From Patescibacteria group bacterium (GTDB taxonomy: Bacteria > Patescibacteriota > Patescibacteriia > UBA1558 > GWA2-36-10): a stretch of 18,667 bases of DNA. The DNA is taken from the NCBI GenBank assembly GCA_030917205.1, contig JAUPVE010000001.1, forward strand, positions 1 to 18,667, given 5' to 3'. Made by a program: the position numbers and the translations under genes. Shown here piece by piece: positions 13,936 to 18,667 of the stretch. Position 1 is the stretch's first letter. Every line of letters starts with the position of its first letter. The notes beneath the pieces are model-generated. The model did not search any database. It was not told where the DNA came from and worked only from the letters and a program-made list of their open reading frames with translations.

Positions 13936-15445
13936 AAAATTTAAAAATAGTCTGCTCACGATCTGGGCCAACAGAAATAACTTCTATTTTACCTCCAGTA
14001 TATTGCTCCACAAAATCTACTATAGTCTTGATAGCCTGTGGCAAAGCTTCATAATCCTCAATACCAGAAATCGCTGTCTGCCAGCCGTCAAACTCCTGAT
14101 AAACTGGCTCGCAATTATAAAGTATTTCTGAAAAGCGTGGAAAAAAATCTATTTGCTGACCAGCCTTCAATTCTTGCCCGGCATAAAAAATATCTGGACC
14201 AGCATATTTGTAAGCCACGGCTAATTTGATTTTAACAAATGTATCCAAAACATCTACTTTGGTCAGGGTGAGGCTAGGGCCATTGTACTGCATGGCATAT
14301 TTCAAGGCGACTAAATCTAGCCAGCCATTGCGACGAGTGCGACCAGTGGTCGCTCCATACTCATCCCCCAACAAGCGCACTGCTATACCCAAGTTCAGTT
14401 GATCATCGCCCGCTAAATACTCTACCACTCTGCTTGTGTGCTCAGTTTTTTCTTGATCCTTGGTAATACCTTTTGCACAGTATTCCTCAGACGGCTTGCC
14501 ACCAAACTCAGTCGGAAAAGGACCATTGCCTACTCTAGTCATATAAAAAGCTTTGGCAATACCAAAGACATGTTCAACATCACCCTCTCTCAAACCAGCC
14601 CCTCTAGCCAGACCATCAATAGTACAATCAGAAGAAGTCTGAAATTTAGTAGTCCCAAAATCAATGGACAGTAGTGTGCCTTGAGCTCCTTCCAATAAAA
14701 TATTTTTTTTAGCCTGCAAGGCTGTTTGAACAAAATTTTCTAAATCAATAATATATGGTTTCAATCTAGTGGCGAAATCACCAGTATATTTTTTTACTAT
14801 CGCCTCGATATCCAAAATATCTTCGGGATGAAAATATATACCGCCACCTAAATGTGGGTGTGCTAATACTTCTTTAGCCGCTTCTTTATCCAAAGCAGCC
14901 AAAATATTTTTCTTGCCTTCTAAATATTTAGTCAATTTTTCCCGAAATATTTCGGGATTGAAAATATCATTGAGAAACAAAGAATGCCGAGCCGTATAGT
15001 CAGTATAGAGTGGCCCAATACCACGACCTGTTGTGCCGATCTTCTGCACTTTGTCACCCATACGATCAATCAAGATATGAAAAGGCAACATCAATGGAGC
15101 CTGGTGACTGATTTTTAAATGTTTCACTGACAAACCAGCGCCTTGCAAAATATCTAATTCATCAATGACAGCCTGCGGATCAAAAGCGACACCGCGACCA
15201 ATAATATTTATCTTGCCATCAATATCATGCAAAATACCCGAGGGTAAAAGATGAAAAATATGCTTTTGATCTTTGACTACGATAGTATGACCAGCGTTGG
15301 CTCCACCAGTACCACGGATGATGATGTCGGCCCAGGTGGATAACAAATCTACCAATTTACCTTTGCCAGTATCACCCCACTGGTTGCAGACCACTGCTAC
15401 ACACTGCTTGTCACTCAAAAATTTTTTTAGTAAATCTTGTCGCAT
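13925..15445 (-). CDS. purA: Adenylosuccinate synthetase, long variant
   Basis: Makes adenylosuccinate from IMP, aspartate and GTP. I chose the ATG at 15445 (506 aa). An upstream ATG at 15472 lies ahead of the predicted transcription start, and a TTG at 15490 is less likely. Family motifs: P-loop NQWGDTGKGK (21-30) with the general base D25; GGANAGHT (47-54) with catalytic H53; TTGRGIGP (138-145); LEGAQGTLL (251-259); GATTGRTRRNGWLD (364-377); LTKVDVLD (394-401); SVGPDR (491-496). The P-loop has Thr26 where the family has Glu (GDEGKGK). The protein is about 70 residues longer than usual, with roughly 34 extra residues between PFPTE (309-313) and YGATTGR and another insert near HPHLGGGIYFHPED (196-209). 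No other purine gene is in the window, which suggests salvage of IMP rather than de novo synthesis. Confidence 0.94.
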   Translation of the reverse strand: MRQDLLKKFLSDKQCVAVVCNQWGDTGKGKLVDLLSTWADIIIRGTGGANAGHTIVVKDQKHIFHLLPSGILHDIDGKINIIGRGVAFDPQAVIDELDILQGAGLSVKHLKISHQAPLMLPFHILIDRMGDKVQKIGTTGRGIGPLYTDYTARHSLFLNDIFNPEIFREKLTKYLEGKKNILAALDKEAAKEVLAHPHLGGGIYFHPEDILDIEAIVKKYTGDFATRLKPYIIDLENFVQTALQAKKNILLEGAQGTLLSIDFGTTKFQTSSDCTIDGLARGAGLREGDVEHVFGIAKAFYMTRVGNGPFPTEFGGKPSEEYCAKGITKDQEKTEHTSRVVEYLAGDDQLNLGIAVRLLGDEYGATTGRTRRNGWLDLVALKYAMQYNGPSLTLTKVDVLDTFVKIKLAVAYKYAGPDIFYAGQELKAGQQIDFFPRFSEILYNCEPVYQEFDGWQTAISGIEDYEALPQAIKTIVDFVEQYTGGKIEVISVGPDREQTIFKFYRA

Positions 15446-15473
15446 AATTTTATACTCAATAATCAACTCCATC

Positions 15474-15479
15474 AGTATA
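15474..15479 (-). promoter_or_regulatory. -10 box of purA
   Basis: Minus-strand TATACT with a poor -35. The predicted +1 near 15467 leaves a leader of about 22 nt to the ATG at 15445 and excludes the ATG at 15472 as a start. Confidence 0.45.
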
Positions 15480-15536
15480 ACAAATAGCAAAATAAAGGCC
15501 AGTCTCTACCAGTCCTGCACCCCGACCAACAAACTC

Positions 15537-15565
15537 TTGGCTCCAGCCTAAATTTGCGCTATAAT
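15537..15565 (+). promoter_or_regulatory. Promoter reading into tandem terminators and the 71-aa gene
   Basis: TTGGCT (15537-15542), exactly 17 bp, perfect TATAAT (15560-15565) on the plus strand, divergent from purA. Seven bases past the -10 is an ATG (15573). The sequence then runs into two successive intrinsic terminators. Confidence 0.7.
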
Positions 15566-15572
15566 ATTAAAG

Positions 15573-15665
15573 ATGTACAAAAAGTCCAGAAAAAAGCCTT
15601 TGTACCCAAGCCTAGTCCTTAGGCTTTTATTTTTTAAAAACATTGTTTTTGTCCCTATCCCGTAA
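15573..15665 (+). CDS. Possible leaderless mini-ORF (30 aa) or short RNA
   Basis: From the ATG 7 nt after a strong TATAAT, a 30-codon frame reads MYKKSRKKPLYPSLVLRLLF and ten more mostly hydrophobic residues, to a TAA at 15663. The first half is basic. Its coding sequence overlaps terminator T1 and ends inside T2, so most transcripts would stop within it. It may therefore be a leader peptide whose translation controls read-through, or simply a non-coding short transcript of about 65 nt. I saw no family resemblance. Confidence 0.3.
   Translation: MYKKSRKKPLYPSLVLRLLFFKNIVFVPIP
15608..15637 (+). terminator. Intrinsic terminator T1 (leader of the 71-aa gene)
   Basis: AAGCCTA-GTCCT-TAGGCTT (15608-15626), 7-bp stem, followed by TTATTTTTT on the plus strand. 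It lies about 45 nt after the predicted start of transcription. Confidence 0.75.
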
Positions 15666-15683
15666 TTTACGGGATATTTTTTT
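15656..15683 (+). terminator. Intrinsic terminator T2 (leader of the 71-aa gene)
   Basis: TATCCCGT-AATTT-ACGGGATA stem (can extend to TATCCCGTAA/TTACGGGATA), followed by seven or more T on the plus strand only. It lies 55 nt before the start codon of the 71-aa gene, with no recognisable promoter in between. Confidence 0.8.
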
Positions 15684-15724
15684 AATCTTTTTTTGCGCGT
15701 TAGCTAGTCCACTCACCCTGCCAC

Positions 15725-15729
15725 CGGAG
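15725..15729 (+). promoter_or_regulatory. Strong Shine-Dalgarno of the 71-aa gene
   Basis: CCGGAGG ends 8 nt before the ATG at 15738. Most genes in this window have no Shine-Dalgarno, so this one stands out and fixes the start. Confidence 0.75.
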
Positions 15730-15737
15730 GTTCAGAC

Positions 15738-15953
15738 ATGAGGCAAATCGTTCTTTTCCAAACCGAGGTACCTATCCAGGGCTTCGCCTTTCAGGCCAAT
15801 GAGGAATACAGCTTTCAAATTGTCGATCTACAGAGCGTCAAATGGCTCTACTACCAGCATCAGAAGTTCATGACCCTCAACCGTTTTACGGTACTCTTTA
15901 TCGATCAGCATTATGCTCAGTGGATCGACGAAGAAAAACACCGAGCGGCCTGA
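15738..15953 (+). CDS. Small protein of unknown function, SD-led and GC-richer
   Basis: 71 residues with no signal peptide or TM helix. The sequence is rich in Gln, Phe, Tyr and Trp (MRQIVLFQTEVPIQGFAF, then SFQIVDLQSVKWLYYQHQKF, FTVLFIDQHYAQW), alternating as in a small beta or alpha/beta fold, ending in a charged DEEKHRAA. I do not recognise it. A strong Shine-Dalgarno, C/G-ending codons (ATC, CAG, GCC, TTC) and a TGA stop set it apart from its AT-rich neighbours. It has its own terminator. No promoter is visible between it and terminator T2, so it may depend on read-through from the promoter at 15537-15565. Either a recent arrival or a highly expressed, tightly controlled small gene. Confidence 0.75.
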   Translation: MRQIVLFQTEVPIQGFAFQANEEYSFQIVDLQSVKWLYYQHQKFMTLNRFTVLFIDQHYAQWIDEEKHRAA

Positions 15954-15955
15954 CA

Positions 15956-15997
15956 AAAACCCCGCCCAGTCTCTCACAAGAGTCTGAGCGGGGTTTT
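15956..15997. terminator. Strong bidirectional terminator
   Basis: AAAACCCCGC (15956-15965) pairs with GCGGGGTTTT (15988-15997), and the inner CAG/CTG and CTCT/AGAG also pair, with single mismatches, leaving a CACA loop. It serves the 71-aa gene on the plus strand and the 65-aa membrane protein operon on the minus strand (T5 on that side). Confidence 0.9.
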
Positions 15998-16014
15998 AAT
16001 TTTATTAAAAAAGT

Positions 16015-16212
16015 TTATAACAATCCCGCACCAGTCAATATACCCCAGTACATGGGAATCATAATTAGCAAGCCAATTAGAGGTAAAACAAAAAATACTA
16101 AACTCAAAATAAATGTCCATTTAAAATATTTGCGAATTTGTTCAATGGATTTATAAATTGAATCTATTTTAACCTCTTGTTCTTTTAATTTATTCAAAAT
16201 TTCTTGTTCCAT
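16015..16212 (-). CDS. Small membrane protein with N-terminal coiled coil
   Basis: 65 residues. A charged amphipathic helix (1-28, EQEILNKLKEQEVKIDSIYK heptads) is followed by two hydrophobic segments (about 31-47 and 48-63). No known family is assigned. It is second in an operon, 9 nt after the 131-aa membrane protein, and is followed by a strong terminator. It is probably an accessory or assembly subunit in the cytoplasmic membrane; function unknown. Confidence 0.75.
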   Translation of the reverse strand: MEQEILNKLKEQEVKIDSIYKSIEQIRKYFKWTFILSLVFFVLPLIGLLIMIPMYWGILTGAGLL

Positions 16213-16221
16213 TTTTGTATG

Positions 16222-16617
16222 TTACTTTTTCAAAATAAAATCAAAAATAATACCCGACAATAAAGCTAAACCAGAGGAAATAAAAATAACATAATTATTC
16301 CACTTTTCTTTAGAGGTCACCAAAGTATCAAGAATATAAGCCAAAGCTTGATGGTCTGACTCATTTAATTTTTCCGGATGATCCAGCTTTTCACGCAAAC
16401 CATGCTCAATGATGACTCGTGAACGCTTTTTTGATATATCAAAACGATGAATATAATAAATGATAAAACCAATAGTGCCGACATACCAAGATATCTTGAC
16501 CCAAGTATTACTATAAAAATTCAAAATAATAATAAATCGGTAGCATAGAGTAGCTGTGATGCCTATCCAAAAGTACATGAGACGTATTTTCTTGGAATGA
16601 GTTTTTAAATTTTCCAT
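16222..16617 (-). CDS. Membrane protein of unknown function, three TM helices
   Basis: 131 residues. TM helices near 12-32, 38-56 and 108-128 flank a cytosolic, charged helical stretch (58-105: FDISKKRSRVIIEHGLREKL, then HPEKLNESDHQALAYILD). I recognise no catalytic motif. First gene of a two-gene operon with the 65-aa protein. A TATAAT (16637-16632) lies upstream with only about 8 nt of leader before the ATG at 16617, and a second -10 (TATAAT at 16720-16715) further up could give a longer leader. Confidence 0.75.
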   Translation of the reverse strand: MENLKTHSKKIRLMYFWIGITATLCYRFIIILNFYSNTWVKISWYVGTIGFIIYYIHRFDISKKRSRVIIEHGLREKLDHPEKLNESDHQALAYILDTLVTSKEKWNNYVIFISSGLALLSGIIFDFILKK

Positions 16618-16631
16618 ATTTTTTGTAAATG

Positions 16632-16637
16632 ATTATA
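16632..16637 (-). promoter_or_regulatory. -10 box of the 131/65-aa membrane operon
   Basis: Perfect TATAAT on the minus strand with expected +1 near 16625, leaving an 8-nt leader. A second TATAAT-like box lies just upstream (TTGCTATAATTG). Confidence 0.45.
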
Positions 16638-16708
16638 CTGTAAACAATTATAGCAAATAATTATGAACTAGACGATTTTTATCTTACTGACCATCAACTC
16701 AGCAATAG

Positions 16709-16722
16709 AGTGCTATTATACC
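16709..16722. repeat. 14-bp repeat AGTGCTATTATACC, copy 1
   Basis: Identical to 17146-17159, in the same orientation. On the minus strand it reads GGTATAATAGCACT, with a perfect TATAAT; on the plus strand it contains an extended -10-like TGC-TATTAT. The two copies flank the 48-aa and 40-aa small genes. Confidence 0.6.
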
Positions 16723-16729
16723 CGGTATG

Positions 16730-16738
16730 TGCTATGCT
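16730..16738 (+). promoter_or_regulatory. Extended -10 candidate for the 48-aa membrane protein
   Basis: TG-C-TATGCT on the plus strand, about 40 nt upstream of the ATG at 16778, without a clear -35. GTGCTAT occurs twice, 19 bp apart (16710 and 16729), which could be a tandem operator. Confidence 0.4.
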
Positions 16739-16777
16739 GAACTTACTGTCACTCTAAACAATTAAAAACATAAATAT

Positions 16778-16924
16778 ATGTTGAGCACAATTGCTATCAT
16801 TTTAATTATCCTTTGGATAGTTGGCTTAGTCTCATCAAATACCCTCGGTGGATTCATCCACATACTTTTGGTCATTGCTATCGTCATGATCTTATTGCGC
16901 CTCATCAAGGGCAAGAAGATCTAG
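16778..16924 (+). CDS. lmo0937-family small membrane protein
   Basis: 48 residues: MLSTIAIILIILWIVGLVSS then NTLGGFIHILLVIAIVMILL and a basic RLIKGKKI tail. Two TM helices are joined by a short turn with the conserved GGFIHILLVIA segment that marks the lmo0937 family of tiny membrane proteins, often stress-induced in other bacteria; function unknown. The start ATG is the only one that gives the full first helix. It is followed by a bidirectional terminator and is divergent from the 131/65-aa membrane operon. Confidence 0.85.
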   Translation: MLSTIAIILIILWIVGLVSSNTLGGFIHILLVIAIVMILLRLIKGKKI

Positions 16925-16959
16925 TAAAGCCAGGGTATAAACTACATAAAATAGAAAAT

Positions 16960-16989
16960 AAAAAAACTTTATTTTTATAAAGTTTTTTT
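16960..16989. terminator. Bidirectional terminator between the 48-aa and 40-aa genes
   Basis: AAAAAAACTTTAT-TTTT-ATAAAGTTTTTTT, a perfect 13-bp A/T-rich inverted repeat with T-runs on both strands, sited between two convergent small genes. Confidence 0.85.
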
Positions 16990-17002
16990 ATTGATCCGAG
17001 TA

Positions 17003-17125
17003 TTATCTCTTCTTACTGTGTGTTTTTTTGGCTTTGGCCTCTAGCATTAATCTCTTTATTTCCAATCTTTTTTTAGTTTTTTTGGAACTGGATTTCTGCC
17101 TTGGACCGACTGCGATTCTATGCAT
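17003..17125 (-). CDS. Very basic 40-aa protein
   Basis: Frame from ATG 17125 to TAA 17003: MHRIAVGPRQKSSSKKTKKR followed by LEIKRLMLEAKAKKTHSKKR. Seventeen of 40 residues are Lys or Arg, with a central helix. It ends 14 nt before a strong terminator and is preceded by a perfect TATAAT (17157-17152) with a leader of about 19 nt, so it has all parts of a real gene. A nucleic-acid or ribosome-binding role is likely from charge; I recognise no named ribosomal protein. Confidence 0.68.
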   Translation of the reverse strand: MHRIAVGPRQKSSSKKTKKRLEIKRLMLEAKAKKTHSKKR

Positions 17126-17145
17126 ATAAGTTCTTTTATTTAATA

Positions 17146-17159
17146 AGTGCTATTATACC
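17146..17159. repeat. 14-bp repeat AGTGCTATTATACC, copy 2 (promoter of the 40-aa gene)
   Basis: Same sequence as 16709-16722. On the minus strand it contains the TATAAT (17157-17152) that should drive the 40-aa gene, with expected +1 near 17145. Confidence 0.6.
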
Positions 17160-17216
17160 TGATTATGAGAATAAAATCAAGGCTAAGCACTAAAATAAGC
17201 TTCTTTTATTCCTCTA

Positions 17217-18059
17217 TTAATCTCGCTCCGAGTACTCCCTATCACCAGAACCATCTCGACTCTGATCCTCATCTTGATTATCACCCCTATCATTTGACCT
17301 ATCATCCTCCTGCTTGTTTCTAAAATTTTTATCCTTATCAGTCTTATTATTTTTTGGTGCTGACTTGATACGCTCCTCGTCATCACGGTCTTCATCAAAG
17401 TCATGTTCCTCGATAGAGTGTCTAGCTTCATCAATTTTTTTGATCATGCTCTCATCTTTTTTATCTTTAGCAATATCACTGATGCTATTCAGATATTTGA
17501 CCATAGACTCCTGTCTATTTTTCAAATTTTCCTTGCTAGCTTTTGAATTATCTACATTTTCAATTTTCTTGGAAGTCTCTATGGCTGAATCAAAATTATT
17601 GACCGCCTCGTCAATACTCTGCTCAATATTATTTTTGGACTCTTCTTTTTGATCATCACTTTGCTCGCTATCTTCATGCTCCGCCATATTCAAGGCTTCT
17701 TTGAGGCGACGCTCTGACAATTTATTGAGTGTCTCTACTTTAGCTTTCTCAGTCAAAGACAATTGTTGCTCGACATTTTCGATAGTTTTCTTCAAGGGAT
17801 AAAAAGTATGACCAGGGGTGATATGATCATTGTTGACAGCATACACTGCTGTGCTACCTAGAAAAACAATTATAACCAAAGCAGATAGCGATAGTTTGGC
17901 AAGCAGTGAATGTGGGTGCAAAAAAGTCCGACTAAATATTTTTATTTTTTTCAATAACAAGAAACGATAGATTTTTAACTTGATCTTCCAATCAGTTTTT
18001 TTACTCATTTCAGCTTTGGGTAGCTGAGATAATTGTTTTTCTAAATTTTCCATACTCAT
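17217..18059 (-). CDS. DUF5667 membrane protein, probable regulator of the second ECF sigma
   Basis: 280 residues. A basic cytosolic head (1-50), one TM helix (53-75), then the DUF5667 signature ITPGHTFYPLKKTIENVEQQ (80-99) and the helical KLSERRLKEALNM (113-125) outside the membrane. The middle (130-215) is helical and charged. The last 65 residues are almost entirely Asp, Glu, Lys, Arg, Asn, Ser and Gly, with a strongly alternating D/R/K composition, so likely disordered. It starts 4 nt after the ECF sigma stop, and DUF5667 proteins usually follow such sigma factors, so an anti-sigma or envelope-sensor role is likely. An alternative start two codons later (18053) changes nothing. No clear terminator follows. 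Confidence 0.85.
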   Translation of the reverse strand: MSMENLEKQLSQLPKAEMSKKTDWKIKLKIYRFLLLKKIKIFSRTFLHPHSLLAKLSLSALVIIVFLGSTAVYAVNNDHITPGHTFYPLKKTIENVEQQLSLTEKAKVETLNKLSERRLKEALNMAEHEDSEQSDDQKEESKNNIEQSIDEAVNNFDSAIETSKKIENVDNSKASKENLKNRQESMVKYLNSISDIAKDKKDESMIKKIDEARHSIEEHDFDEDRDDEERIKSAPKNNKTDKDKNFRNKQEDDRSNDRGDNQDEDQSRDGSGDREYSERD

Positions 18060-18063
18060 TATT

Positions 18064-18552
18064 TTATTGCTGTAAAATATCTCTCAATTTAGCCAAGCTA
18101 CGACTCATCTTGGTACGGATAGCACCCTCATCTTTTTCTAGTAAAGCAGAAATTTCTGTGTTTGATAGCTGGTCAACAAAGCGTAAGAGTAAAACTTCTT
18201 TATCAGAATCGGACATAGTATTGATAGCGCTGAAAATCCGCTGCAACTCTTGTTTCTGATCTATCTGCTCAAACTCCCCAGTGACTATAAATTGGTCTTC
18301 TAAAAGCTCTATCTCTCTATGGGCCACGCGATAATGATTGACCAAATGATTGTGAGCAATGGCAAAAATCCATGATTGAAAAGATCTTGTCTGCTCAAAA
18401 GTATCAAAATGATCTAGGGCTTTCAAAAAAACCTCCGAAGTCAAATCTTCGGCTATGGTCCGATTAAAATTAACTCTATACAAAAAATAGACAAAAATTT
18501 TATTTTTATATTGTTCATAATAGCCGAGAAAGCTATTTTGTGGCTCTGCCAT
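18064..18552 (-). CDS. ECF sigma factor (second)
   Basis: 162 residues. Region 2 (about 8-78): YKNKIFVYFLYRVNFNRTIA, EDLTSEVFLKALDHFD, FQSWIFAIAHNHLVNHYR. Region 4 (about 105-160): MSDSDKEVLLLRFVDQLSNT, EISALLEKDEGAIRTKMSRS. Only about family-level similarity to the other ECF sigma here, so it is a separate subgroup. It is transcribed with the DUF5667 gene, 4 nt apart. A TATAAT (18562-18557) lies only 4 nt before the ATG, so either the transcript starts at the ATG itself or a further upstream promoter is used (TTGTAA-16-TACATT in 18575-18605). Confidence 0.92.
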   Translation of the reverse strand: MAEPQNSFLGYYEQYKNKIFVYFLYRVNFNRTIAEDLTSEVFLKALDHFDTFEQTRSFQSWIFAIAHNHLVNHYRVAHREIELLEDQFIVTGEFEQIDQKQELQRIFSAINTMSDSDKEVLLLRFVDQLSNTEISALLEKDEGAIRTKMSRSLAKLRDILQQ

Positions 18553-18556
18553 AAAT

Positions 18557-18562
18557 ATTATA
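18557..18562 (-). promoter_or_regulatory. -10 box abutting the second ECF sigma gene
   Basis: Perfect TATAAT on the minus strand, 4 nt before the ATG at 18552, closer than the other leaderless starts here. The rest of the window to 18667 shows no gene on either strand. Confidence 0.4.
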
Positions 18563-18667
18563 CAAATAAGTAGTCAAAATGTATCACTACCCCAAAACAT
18601 TACAACAAAACACCCCACCCTGTCTATATATGTAACAAAATCTGTATGACTTTGTAATAATTTATAT

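Noticed and set aside
15446..15490. Upstream TTG (15490) and ATG (15472) starts for purA
   Set aside because: Both lie at or before the predicted +1 of the TATACT promoter, and PurA homology begins only after 15445.
15842..16156. 104-codon plus-strand frame
   Set aside because: It overlaps the SD-led 71-aa gene out of frame and runs through a strong terminator and antisense to the 65-aa membrane protein.
17183..17434. 83-codon minus-strand frame rich in Met/Arg/Ile
   Set aside because: It is an out-of-frame shadow of the charged tail of the DUF5667 protein; its odd composition follows from that repetitive coding sequence.
1..18667. tRNA, rRNA, insertion sequence, CRISPR or prophage remains
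   Set aside because: I saw no cloverleaf with conserved TTC/CCA features, no rRNA-like block, no transposase motifs or terminal repeats, and no regularly spaced direct repeats.

Overview
The window is AT-rich and densely packed with mostly minus-strand genes using the standard code: TAA and TAG stops dominate, and one TGA stop sits directly before a terminator. The gene content looks like a candidate-phyla-radiation (Patescibacteria) genome. Signs are two short ECF sigma operons with membrane partners (one a DUF5667 protein), a membrane-tethered single-module ClpB-like ATPase, small multi-TM proteins of unknown function, an FG-GAP surface protein, and perfect TATAAT boxes lying 6-8 nt from start codons (leaderless transcription). 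The lineage is inferred; no rRNA or marker gene is present to fix it.

Layout: 1-1202 is an SOS operon (UmuD/LexA-like autoprotease, then a Y-family polymerase cut by the window edge) with an SOS box inside a perfect promoter. 1267-1660 holds a tiny HNH-like gene that appears to start at AUU. 1693-4460 is an ABC exporter and a Ca2+/cation antiporter. 4513-5534 is a small membrane protein and an M23 peptidase. 5625-7527 is an ECF sigma module with a 3-TM partner and a Met/Gly-rich exported protein. 7624-12822 is a surface cluster: an FnIII-like Cys-rich protein, an M64-like metalloprotease, a membrane-anchored ClpB-like ATPase and, divergently, an FG-GAP propeller protein. The three exported proteins share one type of N-terminal leader. 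12917-15445 carries CorA and an unusual, long PurA.

From 15537 to 15997 a plus-strand promoter is followed by two tandem intrinsic terminators and then a small, GC-richer gene with a strong Shine-Dalgarno sequence, an arrangement that suggests attenuation. 16015-17125 holds small genes: two membrane proteins, an lmo0937-type 48-aa membrane protein and a 40-aa very basic protein. 17217-18552 is a second ECF sigma / DUF5667 operon.

The points most worth following are the probable AUU start, the tandem terminators before the 71-aa gene, the SOS-box-in-spacer promoter with a nearly leaderless autoprotease, the widespread TATAAT-N6-8-ATG starts, the shared secretion leader, and the altered P-loop of PurA. 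I recognised no wholly new defence-type system with confidence.
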